From Pedobacter sp. ok626 (lineage in GTDB: Bacteria; Bacteroidota; Bacteroidia; Sphingobacteriales; Sphingobacteriaceae): 64,000 nucleotides of DNA. Location: contig NZ_FNEX01000002.1 of the NCBI RefSeq assembly GCF_900100435.1, positions 1-64,000 on the forward strand. Reading direction: 5' to 3'. Shown piece after piece: positions 25,697-34,654 of this stretch. Within the stretch, counting starts at the first letter, position 1, and each line of letters opens with the position of its first letter. The notes beneath the pieces are model-generated. The model saw only the letters and a program-made list of their open reading frames with translations. It had not been told where the DNA came from and searched no databases. A program made the position numbers and the translations under genes.

Positions 25697-26729
25697 AGTC
25701 TAAAATCTTTTTATCAAATGTATTTTTATCTTCTTGTTGCAGTTCTATTTTAATCGGCAAATAAAACACAGGTAAATTTAACAGTAATTCTTTGAAACTA
25801 ACATCTAATAAACGTTGCGCATCCTTTTCTGTTGTAACAATGATTTTTTCTTTCGAAGGATCATCATTAAAAGCCTTAACCAGTTTCATCACATTCTGTT
25901 TACTGAACTGATAATGATCTGGATAATCATGATGTTGAATAGTTCCCGAATAGTTCTTTAAGTGAGTAATTAAGGGTAAAGGATTGGCTATGCCGGTAAT
26001 CAGGAACACTGTTGTATTGGAAGTAATTGATGAGCAAGACCGTGTAGCTTCGGAAAATAAATGTTTTAATTCACCATAAGTTATAAACGAAAAAGACAAC
26101 TCATTTTTGGCTTTTCCATTAAATTTACTGGCACACTTTATTCGTTCGTCTTCTGTAAGCACTATTGGCGCCTTAGTAACGAGCAGCGCCTGCGCCCTTT
26201 TATACCCAACAAATGGTTCTCTTAAATTTCCGGCCGGCAACAAAAACTGTGGACTTAATAATTTTTGGTACTCGAACAACAAGATGCTGAATCCGGGCTT
26301 TACACTCCGATGTTGATAAGCATCGTCTAATAGAATAAGATCGTGATCATCCTTTAACAGATTAATTCCTTTTACCCTATTTTCACAAACTGCCACGGTA
26401 ACCTGCTTAAATTTGCTATAAAACTGCATAGGTTCATCACCTATGGTTTGTGCTGTTGCAGTTTCATCAGCTAAGATAAAACCTTTGGTTTTGCGTCCGT
26501 ATCCTCTGCTGAGTATCGCGATCTTATGATCAGAAAGCAAGTTCACTAAATATTCTGTTACTGGACTTTTACCCGATCCGCCTACAACCAAATTGCCTAC
26601 ACAAATAACAGGGATATCGAAATGCGTTGATTTAAACCAACCTAGATCATACAACTTATTCCTTAATACAATGACCATTCCATAGCCAATGGAAAAAGGA
26701 AACAACAGTAATCTTAGGTATTTAATCAT
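25668..26729 (-). CDS. lpxK: Tetraacyldisaccharide 4'-kinase
   Basis: Phosphorylates the 4' position of the lipid A disaccharide precursor at the inner membrane. The 353-residue protein has an N-terminal membrane-associated helix (YLRLLLFPFSIGYGMVIVLR) and the P-loop VGNLVVGGSGKSPVTEYL near 43-60. SRGYGRKTKGF and the LLDDAYQHRSVKPGFSILL motif are typical of LpxK. It is the first gene of an operon with punA and a porin. Divergent pruA begins 116 bases away. Confidence 0.95.
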   Translation of the reverse strand: MIKYLRLLLFPFSIGYGMVIVLRNKLYDLGWFKSTHFDIPVICVGNLVVGGSGKSPVTEYLVNLLSDHKIAILSRGYGRKTKGFILADETATAQTIGDEPMQFYSKFKQVTVAVCENRVKGINLLKDDHDLILLDDAYQHRSVKPGFSILLFEYQKLLSPQFLLPAGNLREPFVGYKRAQALLVTKAPIVLTEDERIKCASKFNGKAKNELSFSFITYGELKHLFSEATRSCSSITSNTTVFLITGIANPLPLITHLKNYSGTIQHHDYPDHYQFSKQNVMKLVKAFNDDPSKEKIIVTTEKDAQRLLDVSFKELLLNLPVFYLPIKIELQQEDKNTFDKKILDYVSSITRNR

Positions 26730-26817
26730 GTAGGGGCCAAAAATAAGAATTATATCAGCGCATTGTATGAAGTTAATACAGAATGCAGCATTTTACCGCT
26801 CTAATAAAAATAAAAAG

Positions 26818-26825
26818 TACCTTTG
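26818..26825 (+). promoter_or_regulatory. -7 element of the pruA promoter
   Basis: TACCTTTG is a perfect TAnnTTTG match, 20 bases upstream of the chosen ATG at 26846. A clear -33 TTG is not seen at the usual distance. Confidence 0.5.
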
Positions 26826-26845
26826 TAAAAACAACTTATTATATC

Positions 26846-28474
26846 ATGCTTAAAGGATTTTTTAACGTACCAACTCCTGTTAATGAACCCATTTTGGGTT
26901 ATGCTCCAGGAAGTAAAGAACGTGAACTTTTAAAGGCAGCTATTGCTGATGCCCGTGCTAAACAGATTGAAATACCAATGCATATTGCTGGTAAAGAAAT
27001 CCATACTGACAATAAAGGCAAGGTTACTCCTCCTCACGATCACCAACATATTCTTGGACAATACAGCAAGGGCGAAAAAGCTCATGTAACACAAGCAATT
27101 GATGCTGCTTTGGCAGCTAAAGCTAACTGGGAAAACCTGGCTTGGGAACACCGTGCAGCGATATTTTTAAAGGCAGCAGACTTAATTGCTGGTCCTTACC
27201 GTTATAAATTAAATGCTGCAACAATGCTGGGTCAGTCTAAAAATGCTTACCAGGCAGAAATTGATGCAGCTTGTGAGCTGATTGACTTCTTACGTTTCAA
27301 CGTAAGTTATATGGCTGACATCTATAAACAACAACCTCCTGTATCTCCTAAGGGATCATGGAACAGAGTTGAGCAACGCCCACTTGAGGGGTTTGTATTC
27401 GCCCTAACTCCATTTAACTTTACCGCTATTGCGGGTAACTTGCCTACTTCGGCTGCCATGATGGGTAACGTGGTGGTTTGGAAGCCAGCAAACACGCAGA
27501 TCTATGCGGCCAACGTATTGATGCAGATCTTTAAAGAAGCTGGTTTACCTGATGGTGTAATTAACTTGGTTTATGTATCTGGTCCTGATGCAGGTGATGT
27601 GATTTTTAGTCACCCTGATTTTGCAGGTATACACTTTACAGGTTCTACTGGTGTTTTCCAAAACATCTGGAAAACTATTGGTAACAACATTCACAAGTTC
27701 AAAACCTACCCACGTATTGTTGGCGAAACTGGTGGTAAAGACTTTATCTTAGTTCATGGTTCTGCTGAAGCTGAAGCTTCAAGTACTGCCATTATCCGTG
27801 GTGCATTTGAATACCAGGGACAAAAATGCTCGGCAGCTTCACGTGTTTACGTAGCTAAGAGTATATGGCCTAAAGTAAAAGAATATATGTTACGCGATAT
27901 GGCTACCTTTAAAATGGGTGGTACTGAAGATTTCAACAACTTCATTAACGCAGTTATTGACGAGAACTCTTTTGATAAGCTGACTAAATATATTGATGAA
28001 GCTAAAAAAGATAAATCTGTAGAGATTATTGCTGGTGGTGGTTACGACAAATCTAAAGGCTACTTTATTGAGCCTACAGTTTTAGTTGTTGACGATCCGA
28101 AATATACAACCATGTGTGAAGAGTTGTTTGGCCCTGTTTTAACGGTTTACGTTTACGAGGACAAAGACTTTGATCAGGTATTAGAAATTATCGACACAAC
28201 TTCTATCTATGCATTAACAGGTGCTGTAATTGCTCAGGATCGTTATGCAATTGAGAAAGCATCACACGCTTTGAGAAATGCAGCAGGAAACTTCTACATC
28301 AATGATAAGTGTACTGGTGCAGTAGTTGGCCAGCAGCCATTTGGTGGCGCCAGAGGTTCTGGCACTAACGATAAAGCGGGTTCAATGATCAATCTTTTAC
28401 GTTGGGTTTCTCCACGTGCGATCAAAGAAACTTTTGATATGCCAAAGGATTACAGATATCCGTTTTTAGGATAA
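26846..28474 (+). CDS. pruA: L-glutamate gamma-semialdehyde dehydrogenase
   Basis: Oxidises glutamate-gamma-semialdehyde (P5C) to glutamate in proline degradation, using NAD. The ATG at 26846 (MLKGFFNVPTPVNEPILGYA) gives 542 residues, the usual length for the single-function enzyme; the longer frame from 26783 runs through the promoter. The active-site Glu is in VGETGGKDF and the catalytic Cys in YQGQKCSAASR. The C-terminus has the conserved VGQQPFGGARGSGTNDKAG. No proline dehydrogenase gene is in the window. Two hairpin terminators follow. Confidence 0.96.
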   Translation: MLKGFFNVPTPVNEPILGYAPGSKERELLKAAIADARAKQIEIPMHIAGKEIHTDNKGKVTPPHDHQHILGQYSKGEKAHVTQAIDAALAAKANWENLAWEHRAAIFLKAADLIAGPYRYKLNAATMLGQSKNAYQAEIDAACELIDFLRFNVSYMADIYKQQPPVSPKGSWNRVEQRPLEGFVFALTPFNFTAIAGNLPTSAAMMGNVVVWKPANTQIYAANVLMQIFKEAGLPDGVINLVYVSGPDAGDVIFSHPDFAGIHFTGSTGVFQNIWKTIGNNIHKFKTYPRIVGETGGKDFILVHGSAEAEASSTAIIRGAFEYQGQKCSAASRVYVAKSIWPKVKEYMLRDMATFKMGGTEDFNNFINAVIDENSFDKLTKYIDEAKKDKSVEIIAGGGYDKSKGYFIEPTVLVVDDPKYTTMCEELFGPVLTVYVYEDKDFDQVLEIIDTTSIYALTGAVIAQDRYAIEKASHALRNAAGNFYINDKCTGAVVGQQPFGGARGSGTNDKAGSMINLLRWVSPRAIKETFDMPKDYRYPFLG

Positions 28475-28510
28475 AAAATAACCGTTCTCCTCGGAGAAGG
28501 TATTTTTTAT
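28471..28510. terminator. First terminator after pruA
   Basis: A long hairpin with TTCTC/GAGAA near the loop and A/T-rich outer arms overlaps the pruA stop codon and ends in a T-run. Confidence 0.6.
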
Positions 28511-28513
28511 CAC

Positions 28514-28544
28514 AAAAACTCCTGGTTCATCACCAGGAGTTTTT
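28514..28544. terminator. Second terminator after pruA
   Basis: AAAAACTCCTGGT (28514-28526) pairs perfectly with 28532-28544 around a 5-base loop, followed by more T. Being symmetrical, it can also serve the convergent small gene. Confidence 0.85.
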
Positions 28545-28587
28545 TTATGCTTAAAATAGCTTGTTATTTTAGGCTACAGGAGGGCAA

Positions 28588-28779
28588 CTACATTTGACCA
28601 GTTAATTGCAAATAATACACTATGGTTAGTACAATTCCTAAAATCACACCTATAACGGAAACTGCATTTACTTTAGCTCCCTTTAGCCAGTCCACGACAA
28701 TGAATAATATACCCAAAGGCGGTACTAACCCTATCAATGAATAGGCAGCCATCACATTTTTATAATTTTCCTTTTTCAT
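28588..28779 (-). CDS. Small two-helix membrane protein
   Basis: With the ATG at 28779 (MKKENYKNVMAAYSLIGLVP) the product is 63 residues with two hydrophobic segments, about 11-30 and 40-58. The longer frame to 28899 would run through a terminator hairpin and is rejected. It resembles small Bacteroidota membrane proteins of the DUF4190/'CCC motif' type in general layout, but the motif is not present and I do not assign a family. Function unknown. Confidence 0.6.
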   Translation of the reverse strand: MKKENYKNVMAAYSLIGLVPPLGILFIVVDWLKGAKVNAVSVIGVILGIVLTIVYYLQLTGQM

Positions 28780-28876
28780 CTTTATCGATTTATGGTTGGG
28801 TTTAAAACTAATCTCTAATATACTAATGTAAGATAGTGATTTCAGGACAATAACTTTATCCAAAACTAATAATAAA

Positions 28877-28914
28877 AAAAAGGCTCCCGCATTGAACATG
28901 CAAGGAGCCTTTTT
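28877..28914. terminator. Bidirectional terminator after the carbonic anhydrase gene
   Basis: Outer arms AAAAAGGCTCC (28877-28887) and its complement (28904-28914) enclose an inner GCAT/ATGC stem. On the minus strand it ends in a long T-run and closes the SulP-carbonic anhydrase operon. Confidence 0.85.
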
Positions 28915-28947
28915 AATTTCAAATGTTTGAATTATATACCGTTATTT

Positions 28948-29613
28948 CTAGGCTTGCATTTTAAACACCGGAGATATATCTGCGGCACTTGATGCACTTA
29001 CCTGTAAATCTGTAATTAATCCTGTTTGCAAGCTATATGCCCAGGCATGAACACTTAGCTCTTGTCCTGCAGCCCATGCATTTTGTACAATAGACGTACT
29101 CATAACATTAGCAGCCCCTTCTATTGCATTGAGTTCAACCAAACGATTCGATCTCTTTACAGGATCTTTAATCGTTTGCATCTCACGCTCATGCATCCTG
29201 ATCACATCTTTGATATTTCTTAACCAGTTATCAATCAAACCGACTTGCTTGTCGCCCAGTGCAGCATTCACCCCACCGCAACCATAGTGACCACATACGA
29301 TGATGTGTTTTACCTTTAATACATTTACAGAGTAATCTAATACGCTCAACATATTCATGTCGGTATGCGTTACCACATTTGCAATATTGCGATGCACAAA
29401 GATATCACCCGGCATTGTATTCGTAATTTGGTTAGCCGGCACACGGCTGTCTGAACACCCAATCCAAAGAACAGGTGGGGACTGCCCAGCTGAAAGCCTT
29501 TCAAAAAATGTAGGATCTTCTTTAAGCGTTTCCGCTACCCAATCCCTATTTCCTTGTAATAAACCTTCATATGTTATTTTGTCTGTATGTTGTTTTTCTA
29601 ATTTAGCGCACAT
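28948..29613 (-). CDS. can: Beta-class carbonic anhydrase
   Basis: Interconverts CO2 and bicarbonate. The 221-residue protein carries all zinc ligands and catalytic residues of the class: Cys53 with the Asp55/Arg57 pair in CSDSR, then His109 and Cys112 in GHYGCGG. It has no signal peptide, so it is cytoplasmic. It starts 6 bases after the SulP transporter stop, so the two are almost certainly co-transcribed; the enzyme would equilibrate bicarbonate entering through the transporter. Confidence 0.96.
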   Translation of the reverse strand: MCAKLEKQHTDKITYEGLLQGNRDWVAETLKEDPTFFERLSAGQSPPVLWIGCSDSRVPANQITNTMPGDIFVHRNIANVVTHTDMNMLSVLDYSVNVLKVKHIIVCGHYGCGGVNAALGDKQVGLIDNWLRNIKDVIRMHEREMQTIKDPVKRSNRLVELNAIEGAANVMSTSIVQNAWAAGQELSVHAWAYSLQTGLITDLQVSASSAADISPVFKMQA

Positions 29614-29619
29614 AATATT

Positions 29620-31224
29620 TTAATTATTAATTTCTTCAATTACTTTATTATTCAATTTTGGTACGGTGTATTGCTCTTTTACGTTTTCAAGCGTAACAAT
29701 GATACCCTTTGTATAAGCGTTGTGCTTATAATTAAATATGGTTTCCAATACATCCGGATCAATATATCTGGAGTTGGTTCCATCAATAATCACATTTGTT
29801 TCTTTTGGAATGTTATTTAAAACGACCTGAATAGCAGCTTTGTTTAAGAAGGATACTTCTTCTGCCAGTTTAATTCTGATGTTCTTTTTATTGCCTTCTT
29901 CCTGAATCTTGTAGAAGTATGGATTACGCATGTTCGTACGTAGCAGGTAAAATACAGAGAATAGCATACCTATGGCCACGCCTTTTAAAAGGTCGGTAAG
30001 CAGTACGGCTACGATTGTGATCACAAATGGAACAAATTGGTCCCAACCTTTGTGAAACATGTGCTTAAATAATGCCACTCTTGTAAGTTTATAACCAGTT
30101 ACCAATAGTATAGCAGCTAAACATGCCAAAGGTATCATATTTATTAGACCCGGGATAAAAAGTAAAGATAAAAGTAACCATACCCCATGAAAAATTGCTG
30201 ACATCTTTGTTCTTGCACCTGCATTTACATTGGCAGAACTACGTACAATAACTGAAGTTAAAGGTAATCCACCTAATAAACCACTGAACATATTTCCGGC
30301 TCCTTGTGCCATTAATTCTCTATTGGTTGGAGAAACACGCTTAATCGGATCAATCTTATCTACAGCCTCTATACTTAACAAGGTTTCTAAACTGGCGACA
30401 ACTGCAATCGTTGCCGCAACAATCCATACTTTTCCATTCAAAATCTCAGAAAAGTTTGGCGCTACAAATAGATCTTTAAATTCAGCCCATCCGCTCACCA
30501 CGGGGATTTCGACCATTTGTTTCGCCTGAAGGGCATAGCCGGTTCCTTGAAAAGCTAAACTTAAGCCCACACCCAAAATCACAACCACTAAAGGCGCTGG
30601 AATTATACTCAACTTTTTAAACTTAGGCCAGAAAACCAGCACCAGAATAGACAAACCACTAATTACTATGGCTGCCAATGTAAAATGATCAAGCGCGCTA
30701 CTTATTGCCGAAAAGGTATTCTCATTATCTTTCTGTAAGAAACTTTCATCACCAAAAAAATCTGAGTCAACACCTAAAGCATGTGGCAATTGTTTAAGGA
30801 TAAGGGTTAGTCCGATTGCGGCCAACATACCTTCTATCACACTTGAAGGAAAGTAATTACCTATTGTTCCTCCTTTTAATAGACCAAGGATCAACTGCAT
30901 TGCTCCCGCAAGTACCACGGCAAGTAAAAAGGTCTGATAACCTCCTAATGTACCAATAGCACCCAAAACAATCGCTGTTAAACCCGCCGCCGGTCCACTT
31001 ACACTTAACTGTGAACCACTAAGGCTCGATACCACTATACCACCAACGATACCTGTAACAAGACCCGCAAACAACGGGGCGCCTGAGGCTAGCGCAACAC
31101 CCAAACATAAAGGCAACGCAACCAGAAATACGACGATACTGGATGGCAAATCACGCTTTAAATTCTTTTTTAATATATACTTCTTCACTTCCAATCTTGA
31201 AAAGACTGAGTTTCCACTTTGCAT
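29620..31224 (-). CDS. SulP family anion transporter, probable bicarbonate transporter
   Basis: Inner-membrane SLC26/SulP transporter of 534 residues. It has a core of 10-12 hydrophobic segments (LPSSIVVFLVALPLCLGVAL near the start; SGPAAGLTAIVLGA as the substrate-site region) and a C-terminal STAS domain from about 440 (VSFLNKAAIQVVLN, NVIIDGTNSRYIDPDVLETI). Pairing with carbonic anhydrase suggests bicarbonate uptake rather than sulfate; this is inferred from context and similar pairs in other bacteria. The start ATG is followed by a short hydrophilic N-terminus. Confidence 0.9.
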   Translation of the reverse strand: MQSGNSVFSRLEVKKYILKKNLKRDLPSSIVVFLVALPLCLGVALASGAPLFAGLVTGIVGGIVVSSLSGSQLSVSGPAAGLTAIVLGAIGTLGGYQTFLLAVVLAGAMQLILGLLKGGTIGNYFPSSVIEGMLAAIGLTLILKQLPHALGVDSDFFGDESFLQKDNENTFSAISSALDHFTLAAIVISGLSILVLVFWPKFKKLSIIPAPLVVVILGVGLSLAFQGTGYALQAKQMVEIPVVSGWAEFKDLFVAPNFSEILNGKVWIVAATIAVVASLETLLSIEAVDKIDPIKRVSPTNRELMAQGAGNMFSGLLGGLPLTSVIVRSSANVNAGARTKMSAIFHGVWLLLSLLFIPGLINMIPLACLAAILLVTGYKLTRVALFKHMFHKGWDQFVPFVITIVAVLLTDLLKGVAIGMLFSVFYLLRTNMRNPYFYKIQEEGNKKNIRIKLAEEVSFLNKAAIQVVLNNIPKETNVIIDGTNSRYIDPDVLETIFNYKHNAYTKGIIVTLENVKEQYTVPKLNNKVIEEINN

Positions 31225-31255
31225 AACAATAATTCTAATGTTGTAACTAATTTTT

Positions 31256-31293
31256 AAAAAAATGCATAGTTATCCCTAAGAGGGAATTATGCA
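31256..31293 (-). terminator. Terminator between the small exported protein and the SulP gene
   Basis: On the minus strand TGCATAATTCCCT pairs imperfectly with AGGGATAACTATGCA and is followed by seven T. It should end the transcript of the gene at 31300-31638, so the SulP gene needs its own promoter or readthrough. Confidence 0.65.
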
Positions 31294-31299
31294 GCAAAA

Positions 31300-31638
31300 T
31301 TAGCACCTGTTAGGAGGCGGGGTTGGTACCGAAGGGTGGAATGGATCGACGTATCGTTTGAAATGATTAATAAAACTATTGTTAATACCGTAATGACTAA
31401 GTACAGCGGAAAAGCTATAGTCGTAGTGCAGATCGATTTTAAAATCACAAAGTTTTACTTTTGACTTTCCGCTTTCGCCATCTGCGCTATGCTCTACTTC
31501 TATTTGCATAATCACAGCGTTCATAATCTCTTTGTCAATATGATTAAAAAACACAGGCGCACCAGATATCATCATCTTTGCTGAAAAGATGCCAAGAAAG
31601 GCGATGATAATTAATAAACGATATTTCCTTAGGAACAT
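31300..31638 (-). CDS. Small exported protein of unknown function
   Basis: A 112-residue protein with a single N-terminal hydrophobic segment (RLLIIIAFLGIFSAKMMIS) that is either a signal peptide or a membrane anchor. The rest is polar, followed by a proline-rich end (DPFHPSVPTPPPNRC). I recognise no domain. The HP..P.PPPN ending recurs in small exported Bacteroidota proteins but gives no function. It lies between the SulP gene and a divergent porin, separated from SulP by a terminator. Confidence 0.6.
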   Translation of the reverse strand: MFLRKYRLLIIIAFLGIFSAKMMISGAPVFFNHIDKEIMNAVIMQIEVEHSADGESGKSKVKLCDFKIDLHYDYSFSAVLSHYGINNSFINHFKRYVDPFHPSVPTPPPNRC

Positions 31639-31837
31639 TTATCTCTGGTTTTGGTTTTAGATATCATCAAAAATAACTCCAAAATAGTTTAACTAGCAAA
31701 TCAAGATGTAATAAAAATGTAATTTAGTTGTGATAAAACAATAGTTTCCTCGTATAAAATTGAAAATCAATTCATCAATTTATAGAAAAATGAAGCATTA
31801 AGCGTAATTTAGGCCCCTTATATACCTTCATCCGTTT

Positions 31838-33076
31838 ATGAAACAATTATTATTCAGTTTATTGCTTGTGTGTCCGTTTTTTGCATTTTCACAGAGCAAT
31901 AACTCCCCTTCTAGCTACGATCCACACGAGATTGCCATTACAGGTTACCTTCAGACGCAATATCAACGTGCACAATCGGCAGGGATATCCTCTTTTTCTG
32001 GCGGAGATTTCGGGAAAAACTCACAAGATCGTTTTATGATCCGCAGGGGAAGATTGAAAATTGACCGTGCCGACAAATACTCAAGTATTGTTTTTCAAAT
32101 TGATGCTACACAAAATGGTGTTGCATTAATGGATGCGTTTATACAGCTACATAGGCCAGATTCAAAAAATTTCTTGTTTACTGCTGGATTATTTAACCGC
32201 CCTTTTGGATACTCCATCGTATACTCATCAGGATATAGGGATTTTCCGGAAAGAGCTAGAGTATTCCAAACCATAATGCCCCGAGAAAGGGATATTGGTG
32301 CAATGATAACCTATAAACCTGATCACAAAATGTTCCATTTTTTGACTGCTGAATTGGCTGTTGTTAATGGTAGTGGTTATTCTGCAAGGGATTATGATGC
32401 TAAAAAAGACATTGTTGGGAACCTGGGCTTTAAGTTTGACAGTCTAGCCAACAAAAAACTGCATTTAGGTTTTGGTGGCTCTTTTTATAAAGGTTCTGTA
32501 CGAAATGATACAGAAAGCTATTATACAAGTACAAGCAACGGCTTTGTTAAAAATACCAGTCCAAATAATGTGGGATGGAATGCAAAACGTAACTATTATG
32601 GTGGAAACTTGCAAGTACAATACGACAATACCTTCGGCGCTACATCATTTAAAGCAGAGTATGTTGAGGGAACACAACCTGGTGTAGCCAGTTCATCGAG
32701 TATAACAGGTCCGATTGCCAGCCAGAGTTTTGCGACTCAACCAGCTACCGATCTATATCTACGCCCTTTTTCAGGGTACTACCTGTGGCTTACTCAAAGA
32801 ATAGCAAAAAGCAGATTTACGGCATTATTGGCTTATGATGTCTACGATCCGAATAGTGATGTTAAAGAAAGCGAAATTGGTGCGCCCAACAGCTTCACTA
32901 CTCCTGGAGATATTAAATTTAGTACTTTAGGCTATGGCATGACCTGTCAGATTGGCCCAAGAATAAAATTAACAGCTTATAACGAGCATGTAGTAAACAA
33001 CCCTACTCAATTACCTGGATATGAAAATGATCTTAAGGATGATGTGGTTACAATGAGATTGCAATATCGTTGGTAA
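31838..33076 (+). CDS. Porin, OprO/OprP-like beta-barrel
   Basis: Exported 412-residue outer-membrane barrel. The signal peptide runs to about residue 18 (FFAFS-Q). The segment RFMIRRGRLKIDRADKYSSI with downstream FIQLHRPDSKNFLFTAGLFNRPFGYSI and the RDIGAMI motif are typical of phosphate-selective-porin-like proteins. The last residues, MRLQYRW, end in the aromatic needed for barrel assembly. Selectivity cannot be read from the sequence; proximity to the bicarbonate genes is suggestive only. The carboxylase gene starts 36 bases downstream. Confidence 0.87.
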   Translation: MKQLLFSLLLVCPFFAFSQSNNSPSSYDPHEIAITGYLQTQYQRAQSAGISSFSGGDFGKNSQDRFMIRRGRLKIDRADKYSSIVFQIDATQNGVALMDAFIQLHRPDSKNFLFTAGLFNRPFGYSIVYSSGYRDFPERARVFQTIMPRERDIGAMITYKPDHKMFHFLTAELAVVNGSGYSARDYDAKKDIVGNLGFKFDSLANKKLHLGFGGSFYKGSVRNDTESYYTSTSNGFVKNTSPNNVGWNAKRNYYGGNLQVQYDNTFGATSFKAEYVEGTQPGVASSSSITGPIASQSFATQPATDLYLRPFSGYYLWLTQRIAKSRFTALLAYDVYDPNSDVKESEIGAPNSFTTPGDIKFSTLGYGMTCQIGPRIKLTAYNEHVVNNPTQLPGYENDLKDDVVTMRLQYRW

Positions 33077-33112
33077 TAGATATATTTATAATATTTGATA
33101 AAATCATTTTTA

Positions 33113-34654
33113 ATGAAGGATAAGATAGAGTTACTAGAAGATAAAATTCAACAAGCTCTGGCTGGTGGCGGTGCAGCCCGAATTGAAAGTCAACATAAAA
33201 AAGGTAAACTTACAGCAAGGGAAAGAATCCATTTTTTAATGGACGAAAACTCTTTTGAAGAAATCGGAATGATGGTTACTCACCGCAGTACCGATTTTGG
33301 AATGGAGCGCGAAAAATATTTAGGCGATGGCGTAGTAACCGGATATGGGAATATCAATGGTCGCCTTGTATATGTATTCTCTCAGGATTTCACTGTTTTT
33401 GGTGGTTCATTATCAGAGACTCATGCCGAAAAGATCTGCAAAATCATGGATATGGCCATGAAGAACGGAGCCCCGGTTATTGGTTTGAATGATAGTGGTG
33501 GTGCTCGTATACAAGAAGGTGTAGTTTCATTAGGTGGTTATGCTGATATTTTTTACAGAAACGTTCAGGCATCAGGTGTTATCCCTCAATTATCGGCTAT
33601 CATGGGTCCTTGTGCAGGTGGAGCTGTATATTCTCCGGCCATTACCGATTTTATATTAATGGTTGAAAACACATCTTATATGTTTGTTACAGGCCCTAAT
33701 GTGGTTAAAACAGTAACACACGAAGAGGTGAGTTCGGAAGAACTTGGTGGTGCTTCTACCCATGCTACCAAATCAGGTGTAACTCATTTTGCATGTAGCA
33801 ATGAACTTGATGCAATCAATCATGTGAAAAAGTTGCTCAGCTATATGCCGCAAAACTGTGAAGAAGTACCTGCTCAACTGCCCTATGAGATGGCAAATGA
33901 GAATAGGCCTGCTTTGAACGACATAATGCCTCAAAATGCAAATCAGCCTTATGACGTGCGGAGCATTATTGAAGCGACTGTAGACAGCGAGAGCTTTTTG
34001 GAGGTCCACAAGGATTATGCAGAGAATATTGTTGTCGGTTTTGCCCGTCTTGCAGGGAGAAGCATAGGTATTGTAGCGAATCAACCAGCTTATCTAGCTG
34101 GAGTTTTAGACAACCATGCCTCAACTAAAGCTGCAAGATTTGTCCGTTTTTGCGATTGTTTCAACATCCCTCTGCTCGTTTTTGAAGATGTTCCTGGATT
34201 TTTGCCGGGAACGGATCAGGAATGGAATGGAATCATTACTAACGGAGCTAAATTGCTTTACGCCTTTAGCGAAGCTACGGTGCCACGCATCACAGTGATC
34301 ACCAGAAAAGCTTACGGCGGTGCTTATGATGTAATGAATTCTAAACATATCGGTGCTGATTTAAATTATGCATGGCCTACAGCAGAAATTGCGGTTATGG
34401 GTGCTAAAGGTGCTGCTGAAATCATTTTCAAAAAAGAGATTACTACTGCAGAAAAGCCTGAAGAAAAATGGTTAGAAAAAGAAAAGCTCTATTCTGAGAC
34501 TTTTGCCAACCCTTATCGTGCTGCTGAACGTGGTTTTGTAGATGAGGTGATAGAACCTTCTCAAACCAGGAATAAGCTTATTAAGGCCTTTAAAATGCTG
34601 GAAAATAAAGTGGTAAATACGCCCCGTAAAAAACACGGAAATATACCTTTGTAA
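33113..34654 (+). CDS. Acyl-CoA carboxylase, carboxyltransferase (beta) subunit
   Basis: Carboxyltransferase subunit of a biotin-dependent acyl-CoA carboxylase, most like propionyl-CoA/methylmalonyl-CoA types. The ATG at 33113 ([20 protein letters not shown]) gives 513 residues, the usual length. Both crotonase-like halves are present: [24 protein letters not shown] and [13 protein letters not shown] for the N-half, [32 protein letters not shown] and [15 protein letters not shown] for the C-half. The biotin carboxylase partner is not in the window. Its stop overlaps the MFS start (TAATG). Confidence 0.93.
   Translation: MKDKIELLEDKIQQALAGGGAARIESQHKKGKLTARERIHFLMDENSFEEIGMMVTHRSTDFGMEREKYLGDGVVTGYGNINGRLVYVFSQDFTVFGGSLSETHAEKICKIMDMAMKNGAPVIGLNDSGGARIQEGVVSLGGYADIFYRNVQASGVIPQLSAIMGPCAGGAVYSPAITDFILMVENTSYMFVTGPNVVKTVTHEEVSSEELGGASTHATKSGVTHFACSNELDAINHVKKLLSYMPQNCEEVPAQLPYEMANENRPALNDIMPQNANQPYDVRSIIEATVDSESFLEVHKDYAENIVVGFARLAGRSIGIVANQPAYLAGVLDNHASTKAARFVRFCDCFNIPLLVFEDVPGFLPGTDQEWNGIITNGAKLLYAFSEATVPRITVITRKAYGGAYDVMNSKHIGADLNYAWPTAEIAVMGAKGAAEIIFKKEITTAEKPEEKWLEKEKLYSETFANPYRAAERGFVDEVIEPSQTRNKLIKAFKMLENKVVNTPRKKHGNIPL

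Noticed and set aside
26783..26845. N-terminal extension of pruA
   Set aside because: The extension runs through the TACCTTTG promoter element and is not part of the enzyme family.
28588..28899. Longer 103-residue version of the small membrane protein
   Set aside because: The extra N-terminal part runs through a clear terminator hairpin (28877-28914) and has atypical composition; the ATG at 28779 is preferred.
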